Assembly: GCF_019510245.1 (NCBI RefSeq) | Contig: NZ_JAEKKT010000194.1 | Span: 1 to 33,926 of the forward strand | Direction of reading: 5' to 3' | From: Streptomyces sp. | GTDB taxonomy: Bacteria > Actinomycetota > Actinomycetes > Streptomycetales > Streptomycetaceae | Length of the DNA: 33,926 bases | Shown here: one piece after another, positions 8,400 to 17,334 of the stretch | How the letters are laid out: every line of letters begins with the position of its first letter | How positions within the stretch are numbered: position 1 is the stretch's first letter | Made by a program: the position numbers and the translations under genes | Notes under the pieces: generated by a model | Told to the model about the DNA's origin: nothing | Database searches by the model: none | What the model saw: the letters and a program-made list of their open reading frames with translations, nothing else

Positions 8400-9602
8400 G
8401 TGAGCGTGGACAGCAGTGCCGCGGGCACACCGCGACGCAGCGCCGCAGGCAAGGCCGGTACCACCGGCAGCAAGACCGGCACCAAGCGCACCACCAGCCG
8501 TACCACCACGAAGAAGAGCACCGATCCCGAGCTCGTCCAGTTGCTGACCCCCGAGGGCAAGCGGGTCAAGAACGCCGAGTACGACGCGTACGTCGCCGGG
8601 ATCACCCCCGAGGAGCTGCGCGGCCTGTACCGCGACATGGTGCTCACCCGCCGTTTCGACGCCGAGGCCACCGCCCTGCAGCGGCAGGGCGAACTGGGCC
8701 TGTGGGCGTCCCTGCTCGGCCAGGAGGCCGCCCAGATCGGCTCCGGGCGCGCCACCCGCGAGGACGACTACGTCTTCCCGACCTACCGTGAGCACGGCGT
8801 CGCCTGGTGCCGCGGGGTCGACCCGACCAACCTGCTGGGCATGTTCCGCGGCGTCAACCACGGCGGCTGGGACCCCAACAGCAACAACTTCCACCTCTAC
8901 ACGATCGTCATCGGCTCCCAGACGCTGCACGCCACCGGCTACGCGATGGGCGTCGCCAAGGACGGCGCGGACTCGGCCGTCATCGCCTACTTCGGCGACG
9001 GCGCGTCCAGCCAGGGCGACGTCGCCGAATCGTTCACCTTCGCCGCGGTCTACAACGCCCCGGTCGTGTTCTTCTGCCAGAACAACCAGTGGGCGATCTC
9101 CGAGCCGACCGAGAAGCAGACCCGCGTCCCGCTCTACCAGCGCGCCCAGGGCTTCGGCTTCCCCGGCGTCCGGGTCGACGGCAACGACGTGCTGGCCTGC
9201 CTCGCGGTCACCAAGTGGGCGCTGGAGCGCGCCCGCAGCGGCGAGGGCCCGACGCTCGTCGAGGCGTACACCTACCGGATGGGCGCCCACACCACCTCCG
9301 ACGACCCCACCCGCTACCGGGGCGACGAGGAGCGGCTGGCCTGGGAGGCGAAGGACCCGATCCTGCGCCTGCGCCGGTACCTGGAGGCCTCGAACCACGC
9401 GGACGAGGGATTCTTCGCGGAACTGGAGACCGAGTCCGAGGCGTTGGGCAGGCGGGTGCGCGAAGCGGTGCGGGCCATGCCGGAGCCGGACAACTTCGCC
9501 ATCTTCGAGAACGTGTACGCCGACGGGCATGCGCTCGTCGACGAGGAACGAGCCCAGTTCGCCGCCTACCAGGCGTCGTTCGCGGACGTAGAGGGGGCCT
9601 GA
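8400..9602 (+). CDS. bkdA: Branched-chain 2-oxoacid dehydrogenase E1 component, alpha subunit
   Basis: The 400-residue protein is the ThDP-binding subunit of the E1 decarboxylase. It has LGQEAAQIGSG, the TYREHGVAWCRG segment, and the thiamine diphosphate motif GDGASSQGDVAESFTFA ending in FFCQNNQWAIS (GDG...NN). The first 45 residues form a Ser/Thr/Lys-rich low-complexity extension (TGSKTGTKRTTSRTTTKKS), common in Streptomyces copies. With E1beta it decarboxylates the 2-oxoacids of Val, Leu and Ile, supplying branched acyl-CoA starters for fatty acids and polyketides. GTG at 8400 is chosen because GGAGG lies 7 bases upstream. It is the first gene of a three-gene operon, with two bases between its stop and bkdB. 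Confidence 0.93.
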   Translation: MSVDSSAAGTPRRSAAGKAGTTGSKTGTKRTTSRTTTKKSTDPELVQLLTPEGKRVKNAEYDAYVAGITPEELRGLYRDMVLTRRFDAEATALQRQGELGLWASLLGQEAAQIGSGRATREDDYVFPTYREHGVAWCRGVDPTNLLGMFRGVNHGGWDPNSNNFHLYTIVIGSQTLHATGYAMGVAKDGADSAVIAYFGDGASSQGDVAESFTFAAVYNAPVVFFCQNNQWAISEPTEKQTRVPLYQRAQGFGFPGVRVDGNDVLACLAVTKWALERARSGEGPTLVEAYTYRMGAHTTSDDPTRYRGDEERLAWEAKDPILRLRRYLEASNHADEGFFAELETESEALGRRVREAVRAMPEPDNFAIFENVYADGHALVDEERAQFAAYQASFADVEGA

Positions 9603-9604
9603 CC

Positions 9605-10585
<981 letters not shown>

Positions 10586-10595
10586 GGAGAGGGTC

Positions 10596-12020
10596 GTGAC
10601 GACGATGACGGAAGCGTCCGTACGCGAGTTCAAGATGCCGGACGTGGGCGAGGGGCTCACCGAGGCCGAGATCCTCAAGTGGTACGTCCAGCCCGGAGAC
10701 ACGGTCACCGACGGCCAGGTGGTGTGCGAGGTCGAGACGGCGAAGGCGGCCGTCGAACTCCCCATCCCCTACGACGGCGTGGTCCGCGAGCTGCGCTTCG
10801 CCGAGGGCACCACGGTGGACGTGGGCACGGCGATCATCGCGGTGGACGTGACGGGCGGGGCGCCGGCCGAGGAGCCCGCCCCGGCCCCGGCCTCGGCCCC
10901 CGCCCCGGAGCCGGAGAAGAAGTCGGAGGGCCGCCAGCCGGTCCTCGTCGGCTACGGCGTGGCGGCCTCCTCCACCAAGCGCCGCCCGCGCAAGGGCCCG
11001 GAGGTCACGGTCGCCGAGGCGGCCGTCCAGGCAGCGGTCCAGCAGGAGCTCAACGGCCACGGCCCCGCTCCGGCCCCCGCCCCGGCCCCGGCCGTGGCGG
11101 AGGAGCGTGCCCGCCCGCTGGCGAAGCCGCCGGTGCGCAAGCTGGCGAAGGACCTGGGCGTCGACCTGGCCACCGTGACCCCGTCCGGGCCGGACGGCGT
11201 CATCACGCGCGAGGACGTGCACGCGGCGGTGACGGAGCAGACGGCGGCACCGACCGCTGTGCCGCAGCCGGCCGCCCCGGAGACCGCCGCGACCCCGGCC
11301 GTCGCCTCCCCCGGCACCGCCCGCGAGACCCGTGTCCCCATCAAGGGGGTCCGCAAGGCGACGGCGGCGGCGATGGTGGGCTCCGCGTTCACGGCTCCGC
11401 ACGTCACGGAGTTCGTGACGGTGGACGTGACCCGCACCATGAAGCTGGTGGAGGAGCTGAAGCAGGACAAGGACCTGCAGGGCCTCCGGGTCAACCCCCT
11501 CCTCCTCATCGCCAAGGCGTTGCTGGTCGCCATCAAGCGCAACCCGGACATCAACGCGTCCTGGGACGAGGCGAACCAGGAGATCGTGCTCAAGCACTAC
11601 GTCAACCTGGGCATCGCCGCGGCCACCCCGCGCGGCCTGATCGTGCCGAACATCAAGGACGCCCACGCGAAGACGCTTCCGCAACTCGCGGAGGCGCTCG
11701 GCGAGCTGGTCGGCACGGCCAGGGACGGCAGGACGTCACCCGCGGCCATGCAGGGCGGCACGGTGACCATCACCAACGTCGGCGTCTTCGGCATCGACAC
11801 GGGCACGCCGATCCTCAACCCGGGCGAGGCGGCGATCCTCGCCGTCGGCGCGATCAAGCTCCAGCCGTGGGTCCACAAGGGCAAGGTGAAGCCGCGTCAG
11901 GTCACGACACTGGCGCTGAGTTTCGATCACCGGCTTGTGGACGGGGAGCTGGGCTCCAAGGTGCTGGCGGACATCGCGGCGATCCTGGAGCAGCCGAAGA
12001 GGCTGATCACCTGGGGGTGA
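10596..12020 (+). CDS. bkdC: Branched-chain 2-oxoacid dehydrogenase E2, dihydrolipoyl acyltransferase
   Basis: The 474-residue E2 has one lipoyl domain (about 8-90) with MPDVGEGLTEAEI and the lipoyl lysine K50 in EVETAKAAVE. An Ala/Pro/Glu-rich swinging linker follows, then a peripheral subunit-binding domain (VRKLAKDLGVDLATVTPSG), a second linker and the catalytic acyltransferase domain ending in LSFDHRLVDG with the active-site His. It transfers the branched acyl group to CoA; the E3 (lipoamide dehydrogenase) is not in the window. GTG at 10596 has GAGGAG 6 bases upstream; ATG at 10605 is the alternative. A near-perfect terminator follows. Confidence 0.93.
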   Translation: MTTMTEASVREFKMPDVGEGLTEAEILKWYVQPGDTVTDGQVVCEVETAKAAVELPIPYDGVVRELRFAEGTTVDVGTAIIAVDVTGGAPAEEPAPAPASAPAPEPEKKSEGRQPVLVGYGVAASSTKRRPRKGPEVTVAEAAVQAAVQQELNGHGPAPAPAPAPAVAEERARPLAKPPVRKLAKDLGVDLATVTPSGPDGVITREDVHAAVTEQTAAPTAVPQPAAPETAATPAVASPGTARETRVPIKGVRKATAAAMVGSAFTAPHVTEFVTVDVTRTMKLVEELKQDKDLQGLRVNPLLLIAKALLVAIKRNPDINASWDEANQEIVLKHYVNLGIAAATPRGLIVPNIKDAHAKTLPQLAEALGELVGTARDGRTSPAAMQGGTVTITNVGVFGIDTGTPILNPGEAAILAVGAIKLQPWVHKGKVKPRQVTTLALSFDHRLVDGELGSKVLADIAAILEQPKRLITWG

Positions 12021-12039
12021 GCCCCGGAGAGAAGTGAGA

Positions 12040-12083
12040 GAAGGGCGAGACCGTGACTTCCAGTCACGGTCTCGCCCTTCTTT
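12040..12083 (+). terminator. Rho-independent terminator of the bkd operon
   Basis: A 19-bp perfect stem (12040-12058 and 12062-12080, TCC loop) is followed by TTT at 12081-12083. It lies 20 bases after the bkdC stop. Confidence 0.9.
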
Positions 12084-12140
12084 GACCTGCGTAAACGCTG
12101 AGAGTGTAAGTTCTCCTTACGGTCTCACGGACACTCTCGG
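12083..12140. repeat. Repeat copy A of the Bro-N gene site (GAGAGTGTAA inverted repeat plus ACACTCTC)
   Basis: This 58-bp segment matches an internal piece of the adjacent Bro-N gene at 12897-12953 over nearly its whole length. Shared blocks are GACCTGCG, GCTGAGAG, GTAA, TTACG, TCTCA and ACACTCTCGG, with a single one-base indel. It contains GAGAGTGTAA (12100-12109), the imperfect inverted copy TTACGGTCTC (12117-12126) and ACACTCTC (12131-12138). It lies in the non-coding gap between the bkd terminator and the Bro-N terminator. Confidence 0.7.
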
Positions 12141-12164
12141 CCTGACAGGAATAGGCTCAGGGCC

Positions 12165-12195
12165 GGGCGGCCGCAACTTCGGATTGCGACCGCCC
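12165..12195 (-). terminator. Terminator hairpin of the Bro-N gene
   Basis: 12-bp arms with one mismatch (GGGCGGCCGCAA at 12165-12176; TTGCGACCGCCC at 12184-12195) enclose a 7-base loop, 8 bases beyond the stop of the minus-strand Bro-N gene. Confidence 0.6.
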
Positions 12196-12202
12196 ACTCC
12201 CT

Positions 12203-13159
12203 TCAGAGCTGGTTCAGCACGTAGACCGGCGCCCCGTCCTCCGACCCGCCCCTCGAGTGAATGCAGGCGTGCTTGCGCAGCAGCCGGAGACACTCGTTGA
12301 CGCGGTGCACCGTCAGGCCGGTACGCGCGGCGATCGATTCGAGCGGCTCGCGCAGCTCACCCTTCTCGACGAGGACAGGGGCGATCACGACGGCCACCGT
12401 CCAGACGTCCTCGGTCACGGACAACCGCCGTCGCCAGTCGGCGAGTACGGACTCGGTGGTCGGCAGGGCCGCGGGACTGTCCTGGGGCGTACGACGTTCG
12501 AGGACGAGGGCGTCGAGCCGGTCCGCGATGCGTTCCATCGCGCGGACCATGGCCTGCTGTACAGCCAACGTGGCCTTCTGCGTGGCCAGCATCTCTCGCT
12601 GCAACTCGATCGACTCACGCTGCCCGTTCGCGAGCTGCTCGTCCAGCTGGAGGTTGTGAGCCTCAAGCCGGACGATGGCCTCGGCCACCTGCTCGGGCAT
12701 GGCGTACGCGACGGGCGCGCCCGGTTCGGTCGGCTGCACCTCGGCCTCTTCGAGAGTGTAAGAACCCTCTCGCTGGACTGTCTCGATGACCTCCGCGACC
12801 CACTGCTTGAAGGGGGCACAGGCGGGCTTCGTACAGGCGTTGACGAGGATGATCAGTCCCTGGAGATCGATGAGATTCAGGTCTCGACGCCAGCCCCGAC
12901 CTGCGGGAATGCTGAGAGCGTAACCTCCAGTTACGCTCTCAATACACTCTCGGTGCTCTTCCGGAACATGGTCGGCGAGAGCCTTCCGAGAGTTGGCGTA
13001 CCCCAGTTCCTTGCATACATCCACCGCCGGAAACCAGTGCCTCCCGTCCGGCATGGTCAGCCGTCGTACGCGCGCTCCGGTCGCCGCGTACACGAAGTCG
13101 CTGATGTCGATGGCCTCGTGGCGGCCGGCGGGTTTGGCTTGCTTGTTCGGTTCGTTCAT
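12203..13159 (-). CDS. Bro-N domain DNA-binding protein with coiled coil and C-terminal winged helix
   Basis: The 318-residue protein starts with a Bro-N (phage antirepressor/baculovirus BRO) domain at about 17-130: FVYAATGARVRRLTMPDGRH, WFPAVDVCKELGYANSRKAL, HVPEEHR and LIDLQGLIILVNACTKP. A Gln/Glu-rich coiled coil spans about 155-220 (LEAHNLQLDEQLANGQ, LQREMLATQKATL). The C-terminus (about 245-318) looks like a winged helix: ESIAARTGLTVHRVNECLRLLRK. ATG at 13159 has GGAGG 8 bases upstream. Function is unknown; the domain pairing suggests a DNA-binding regulator. It sits alone between bkdC and the DD-peptidase gene. The coding sequence contains two copies of a repeated GAGAGTGTAA-type element. 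Confidence 0.8.
   Translation of the reverse strand: MNEPNKQAKPAGRHEAIDISDFVYAATGARVRRLTMPDGRHWFPAVDVCKELGYANSRKALADHVPEEHRECIESVTGGYALSIPAGRGWRRDLNLIDLQGLIILVNACTKPACAPFKQWVAEVIETVQREGSYTLEEAEVQPTEPGAPVAYAMPEQVAEAIVRLEAHNLQLDEQLANGQRESIELQREMLATQKATLAVQQAMVRAMERIADRLDALVLERRTPQDSPAALPTTESVLADWRRRLSVTEDVWTVAVVIAPVLVEKGELREPLESIAARTGLTVHRVNECLRLLRKHACIHSRGGSEDGAPVYVLNQL
12752..12771. repeat. Repeat copy C (GAGAGTGTAA ... CCTCTC) inside the Bro-N gene
   Basis: GAGAGTGTAA (12752-12761), identical to the left arm of copy A, is followed after five bases by CCTCTC. It lies in codons of the linker after the Bro-N domain (REGSYTLEE). Confidence 0.45.
12897..12953. repeat. Repeat copy B: perfect GAGAGCGTAA inverted repeat inside the Bro-N gene
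   Basis: GAGAGCGTAA (12914-12923) and TTACGCTCTC (12931-12940) form a perfect 10-bp inverted repeat around a 7-base spacer. ACACTCTC follows at 12944-12951. It is embedded in codons 71-88 of the Bro-N gene and has a diverged copy (A) downstream of the gene. Confidence 0.7.
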
Positions 13160-13283
13160 CTGAACCACCTCCGCCGCGGAACCTAAGGCGGAGAAAATCG
13201 AATATGCCAGCCAAATACCGCAATGTTCATGAATGCGAGGGAAGAACTCGCGTTCTGCTGCGGCGCCCCTTCCTGGTATGCCA

Positions 13284-13314
13284 AAGGCCCGCCACGTGGC
13301 TTGTGGCGGGCCTT
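13284..13314 (-). terminator. Terminator of the DD-peptidase gene
   Basis: 12-bp perfect arms (AAGGCCCGCCAC at 13284-13295; GTGGCGGGCCTT at 13303-13314) with a 7-base loop and a short T-run on the minus strand, 22 bases beyond the stop. Confidence 0.75.
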
Positions 13315-13336
13315 CGTCGAATCGGCGTGCGGTGTG

Positions 13337-14236
13337 TCAGATCGTCGAGAAGCCGTAGTTCAGGAGCTTCGTGGCGTCCGTCGCGAGCTGGGTGATCGAG
13401 GAGGAGGCGAGGACGGTGCCGATGACCGTCTTGCCGTTGCGGGTCGCGGCGAAGACCAGGCAGTACTTGGCCTCGGGGCCGGAGCCGGTCTTGATGCCGA
13501 TGGCGCCGCTGTAGCTGCTGAGCAGCGTGTTGGTGTTGGTCCAGGCGCCCATGGTGCGGGTGGAGCCGGTCTTGGTGATCGTCTTCGCCGTGTACGTCTT
13601 CGTCTTGACGACCGTGCGGAAGGTGGAGTTCTTCATCGCGCTGCTGGCGATTTTCGTCAGGTCGCGCGGCGTCGAGTAGTTGTTGCCGTTGCCGATGCCG
13701 TCGAAGGAGTCGAAGTGGGTGTGGGTCAGTCCCAGGTTCTTCGCGGCGGTGTTCATCTTGGAGATGAAGTTGGCGACGCGCTTGGCGCGGGTGGTGCCCG
13801 AGCCGTACGTGTCTGCGAGCGCGTAGGCGGCGTCGCAGCCGGAGGGCAGCATCAACCCGTAGAGCAGCTGACGGACGGTGACCTTGTCGCCGACGATGAG
13901 GTGCGCCTGGGAGGCGTTGTTGGCGACGACGTAGTCGCTGTACGCCTTCTGGATCGTGACCTTCTTGTCGAGATTCAGGTTCGACTGCGCGAGGACGACC
14001 TTGGCGGTCATGACCTTCGTCGTCGAACCGGTGGACAGCTTGGTGTCCGCCGCCTTCGTGTACAGCGTCTTCGCGTTCGCGTTGTTCATGATGTAGCCGC
14101 CCTTGGCCACGATCGTGGGCGCGGTGACGGCCTGCGCGGGCGCCGCGGTGAGGGCCCCGGTCGCAAGCATCGCGCCGGACGTGACGGCGATGGCGACGGC
14201 CTTGCGGAGGCGAGTGCCCTTAATACCGGTAATCAA
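13337..14236 (-). CDS. D-alanyl-D-alanine transpeptidase/carboxypeptidase, Streptomyces K15 type
   Basis: This is a secreted low-molecular-mass penicillin-binding protein. After an Ala-rich signal peptide (RLRKAVAIAVTSGAM to AAPAQA), the mature part begins VTAPTIVAKGGY. It has the serine nucleophile motif STTK; counting from that Val, Ser is residue 35 and Lys 38, as in the K15 enzyme. SGC replaces the usual SxN (LPSGCDAAYA), and KTG lies in IKTGSGPEAKY. The SGC triad and near-identical sequence recalled for the K15 DD-transpeptidase point to peptidoglycan cross-linking rather than simple carboxypeptidase action. The start is uncertain. TTG at 14236 gives a normal 36-residue signal peptide; GTG at 14329 would add 31 residues and has no ribosome site. 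Confidence 0.9.
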   Translation of the reverse strand: MITGIKGTRLRKAVAIAVTSGAMLATGALTAAPAQAVTAPTIVAKGGYIMNNANAKTLYTKAADTKLSTGSTTKVMTAKVVLAQSNLNLDKKVTIQKAYSDYVVANNASQAHLIVGDKVTVRQLLYGLMLPSGCDAAYALADTYGSGTTRAKRVANFISKMNTAAKNLGLTHTHFDSFDGIGNGNNYSTPRDLTKIASSAMKNSTFRTVVKTKTYTAKTITKTGSTRTMGAWTNTNTLLSSYSGAIGIKTGSGPEAKYCLVFAATRNGKTVIGTVLASSSITQLATDATKLLNYGFSTI

Positions 14237-14433
14237 CTGAAATACCCCGAGTCGAGTCGAGTCGTAATGCCCCTGGCGTGCGGCCGAGTTGGGGGTGCCG
14301 AAGCGAGTGGGGCCGCACGTGTGTGACACGTAAGTAGCACAGATGGTTGTGCGGCTGCTGAGAGCGATTTACGTCACGTCCGGATGATGGACGCCCGTGC
14401 CGCTTGCGTACGTGTTGTATCTAAGCTGTGGGC

Positions 14434-15084
14434 ATGAGCCTGGCCGTCAAGCAGCCCCCCGCCGCCGACCGCGTCTACTCCCATGTCAAGCAGGGCGTCC
14501 TGGACCGCCACTACGAAGGCGGCACCCTCCTCACCGAGGGCGAGCTGGCCGACGCCGTGGGCGTCTCCCGCACCCCGGTACGGGAAGCGCTGCTGCGTCT
14601 CGAGGTCGAGGGCCTGATCAAGCTCTACCCGAAGAAGGGCGCCATGGTGCTGCCGGTCTCCGCCCAGGAGATCGCCGACGTGGTGGAGACCCGGATGCTG
14701 GTGGAGGAGCACGCGGTGCGCAAGGCCGTACCGGCGTCGGCGGTACTGGTGACCCGGCTCCAGGAACTGCTCGACCGGCAGAAGGCCGAGGCGGCCGCCG
14801 GTGACCTGGCCGCCGCGGCCGTCACCGACCGCTGCTTCCACGCCACCATCGTCCGCGACGGCGGCAACGAGATCCTCTCCCGCCTCTACGACCAGCTGCG
14901 CGACCGTCAGCTGCGGATGGGCGTCGCGATCATGCACGCGCACCCCGACCGCATCGCCAAGTCGCTGACCGAGCACGAGGAGATCCTGGACGCCCTGCGC
15001 GCGGGGGATGCCGAGCGCGCGGTCGGTCTCGTGCACCGGCACGTCGACTGGTTCGCGCACCTGGCGCGGGGTGAGGTCCGATGA
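14434..15084 (+). CDS. GntR-family transcriptional regulator, FCD/FadR subfamily
   Basis: The 216-residue regulator has an N-terminal winged helix (about 10-75) with LLTEGELADAVGVSRTPVREALLRLE and the wing GLIKLYPKKGAMV. A C-terminal all-helical FCD domain follows, with VETRMLVEEHAVRKA, DRCFHATIV and SLTEHEEILDALRAGD, whose His and Asp residues usually bind a metal and a carboxylate ligand. ATG at 14434 has no Shine-Dalgarno sequence, so the mRNA may be leaderless; TTGTATCTAAG at 14415-14425 is AT-rich and close enough to be a -10 or operator. Its TGA overlaps the MFS gene start (ATGA), so it probably controls that exporter or importer. Confidence 0.9.
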   Translation: MSLAVKQPPAADRVYSHVKQGVLDRHYEGGTLLTEGELADAVGVSRTPVREALLRLEVEGLIKLYPKKGAMVLPVSAQEIADVVETRMLVEEHAVRKAVPASAVLVTRLQELLDRQKAEAAAGDLAAAAVTDRCFHATIVRDGGNEILSRLYDQLRDRQLRMGVAIMHAHPDRIAKSLTEHEEILDALRAGDAERAVGLVHRHVDWFAHLARGEVR

Positions 15085-16382
15085 GCCGGGGCAGCGCCTC
15101 CCTGCCCGGTGATCCGCCGGGCGGCCGCCGGGCCGTGGTGGTCTGGGGCACCGGCGTCTCGGTCTACTTCGTCGCCGTCATCTTCCGTACGTCCCTCGGG
15201 GTCGCGGGCCTCGACGCCGCCGACCGCTTCCACGTGGGCGCCTCGGCGCTGTCCACGTTCTCGATACTCCAGCTGCTGGTCTACGCCGGCATGCAGATAC
15301 CCGTCGGCCTGCTGGTCGACCGGCTCGGCACGAAGAAGGTCCTGACCATCGGCGCCGTGCTGTTCACCGCCGGGCAGCTGGGCTTCGCCTTCTCCCCTTC
15401 GTACGGCACCGCGCTCGCCTCGCGCGCGCTGCTCGGCTGCGGCGACGCGATGACGTTCATCAGCGTGCTGCGGCTCGGCTCCCGCTGGTTCCCGGCCCGG
15501 CGCGGCCCGCTCGTCGCCCAGCTCGCCGGCCTCGTCGGCATGGCGGGCAACCTCGTCTCCACGCTGGTCCTCGCCCGGCTGCTGCACGGCATCGGCTGGA
15601 CCCCGGCGTTCGCGGGCAGCGCGCTCGCCGGTGCGGTCGTGCTGCTCCTCGTCCTCTTCTTCCTGAAGGACCACCCCGAGGGGTACGAGCCGGCGCCCTT
15701 CCCGCATCAGGGGGCAGGCTACGTCCGGAAGCAGATCGCCGCGTCCTGGCGGGAGCCGGGGACCCGGCTGGGCCTGTGGGTGCACTTCACCACCCAGTTC
15801 CCGGCGATGGTGTTCCTGCTGCTGTGGGGACTGCCGTTCCTGGTCCAGGCGCAGGGGCTGTCCCGCGCCACGGCCGGTGAACTGCTGACCCTGGTCGTCC
15901 TCTCCAACATGGTGATCGGCCTCGTCTACGGCCAGATCATCGCCCGCCACCACACGGCACGGCTGCCGCTGGCGCTCGGCACGGTCGGGGCGACGGCCGT
16001 GGTGTGGGCGGCGATGCTGGTGTATCCGGCCGACCGTGCGCCGATGTGGCTGCTGGTGGTGCTGTGCGCGGTGCTCGGCGCGTGCGGGCCGGCGTCGATG
16101 ATCGGCTTCGACTTCGCGCGGCCCGCCAACCCGCCCGAGCGGCAGGGGACCGCGTCCGGGATCACCAACATGGGTGGTTTCACGGCCTCGATGACGACGT
16201 TGTTCGCGGTGGGCGTGCTGTTGGATGCCACCGGCGACGACTACGCGGTGGCCTTCTCGTGCGTGTTCGTGCTCCAGGCGCTGGGGGTCAGCCAGATTCT
16301 GCGGCTGCGGGGGCGGGCGGTTCGGCGGGAACGGGAACGGCTGGTGGCCAGCCGGGTGGAGACGGTGCACGTGCCTGCGTGA
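15081..16382 (+). CDS. Major facilitator superfamily transporter
   Basis: The 433-residue protein has about 12 hydrophobic helices and the MFS loop 2-3 signature VGLLVDRLGTKKVL (the GxLaDrxGrkk pattern). There is a break around the middle loop (KDHPEGYEPAPFPHQG) and a basic C-terminal tail. Substrate cannot be read from sequence; the family includes sugar-acid, nitrate-like and drug carriers. It overlaps the preceding GntR regulator gene by four bases, so the two are one operon and the ligand of the regulator is probably the transported compound. Confidence 0.88.
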   Translation: MSRGSASLPGDPPGGRRAVVVWGTGVSVYFVAVIFRTSLGVAGLDAADRFHVGASALSTFSILQLLVYAGMQIPVGLLVDRLGTKKVLTIGAVLFTAGQLGFAFSPSYGTALASRALLGCGDAMTFISVLRLGSRWFPARRGPLVAQLAGLVGMAGNLVSTLVLARLLHGIGWTPAFAGSALAGAVVLLLVLFFLKDHPEGYEPAPFPHQGAGYVRKQIAASWREPGTRLGLWVHFTTQFPAMVFLLLWGLPFLVQAQGLSRATAGELLTLVVLSNMVIGLVYGQIIARHHTARLPLALGTVGATAVVWAAMLVYPADRAPMWLLVVLCAVLGACGPASMIGFDFARPANPPERQGTASGITNMGGFTASMTTLFAVGVLLDATGDDYAVAFSCVFVLQALGVSQILRLRGRAVRRERERLVASRVETVHVPA

Positions 16383-16489
16383 TCTCCACCCACCCGCGCA
16401 CCGCCCGTTCCCCGTTGGTGGAGAGGCTGGGCGACCTGTGTGTGGGCGGCGGCTTTCCGTGCGTGGGCGGGATTTCTCCCACCCGCTGG

Positions 16490-17254
16490 TCACGCCGTCG
16501 TCGGGACGAGGGTCAGGTAGGCCAGACCCAGCACACCCCGGTACGTCAGCCAGGCCGAGCGGTGGGTGTCCAGGCGGGCTCGGGTCTCCGTCGCGAGGGG
16601 GTGACCGGGGTTGGCCGCCAGCCATACCTCCGTGTCCGCCTGGTACGCCGACTCGAACTCCTCCCACTCCTCCAGGCTCGCCGTCTCGATCCACTCCGGG
16701 CGGAAGCCGGCGGCCACCGCAAGGTCGGTCAGGGCGGCCAGGTCGTGGTGGTCGGTGACCGAGGCGCCCGGCCACATCCCGGCCAGCTCCGCCTCGGTCG
16801 GCGTGCGCTGCCAGAACCCCTCGCCGAGCAGGACGCGCCCGCCGTCGGCCACCAGCCGCCGCAGCTCCCGCAGGGCCGGCACGAGATCGTCGCTCAGCGC
16901 CTGGCTCGCCCCGAGGCACAGCACCACGTCGGCCGGGCCCCGGCCGGTGCCCACGGCCGACTCCTCGGCGAACTCCACCCGGCCGGCCAGCCCCCGCGCC
17001 CCGGCGGCCCGCCGCCCCCGCTCCAGGTCCGCCGCGTTCACGTCCACTCCGACGCCGTGCGCCCGCGGTACGGCCGCCAGCAGCCGGAGCATCAGCTCGC
17101 CCCAGCCGCAGCCGATGTCCAGCACGCTGCCGGGCTGCGTGCCCGCGAGGCGCCGCACCATCGCGGTCGCCCGGGCCTCGGAGAGGGGACCGTGGAAGGT
17201 GAGCCGGGTGAGGCGGGGCGGGAGGTCGTCCCGTGGCGCGGTGGCAGAGGTCAT
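16490..17254 (-). CDS. Class I SAM-dependent methyltransferase
   Basis: The 254-residue protein has a Rossmann methyltransferase core. Motif I is VLDIGCGWGELMLRLLA (about 43-59), followed by GVGVDVNAADLE with the acidic residue that binds the SAM ribose, then ADVVLCLGASQAL and GGRVLLGEGFWQRTP. The acceptor is unknown. A C-terminal segment (EEWEEFESAYQADTEVWLAANP) is typical of small-molecule methyltransferases annotated only as domain proteins. The start ATG at 17254 has weak ribosome-site pairing. About 105 bases with no visible feature separate it from the convergent MFS gene. Confidence 0.85.
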   Translation of the reverse strand: MTSATAPRDDLPPRLTRLTFHGPLSEARATAMVRRLAGTQPGSVLDIGCGWGELMLRLLAAVPRAHGVGVDVNAADLERGRRAAGARGLAGRVEFAEESAVGTGRGPADVVLCLGASQALSDDLVPALRELRRLVADGGRVLLGEGFWQRTPTEAELAGMWPGASVTDHHDLAALTDLAVAAGFRPEWIETASLEEWEEFESAYQADTEVWLAANPGHPLATETRARLDTHRSAWLTYRGVLGLAYLTLVPTTA

Positions 17255-17334
17255 GCCGGGAAAGATAGGTCGTGACGGCCGCGGCAGGGCACCGAATTTT
17301 CCGGCGCATCCGGCGCCGACCTCTTTCCCGATTC

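Noticed and set aside
12897..12953. Terminator or CRISPR-like repeat inside the Bro-N gene
   Set aside because: It lies within a continuous conserved coding domain; a terminator there would truncate the message, and only two or three copies exist with no spacer regularity.
14907..17309. An 800-codon minus-strand frame across the MFS gene
   Set aside because: Low-complexity product with no motifs, antisense to a clear MFS transporter and in a different frame from the methyltransferase.
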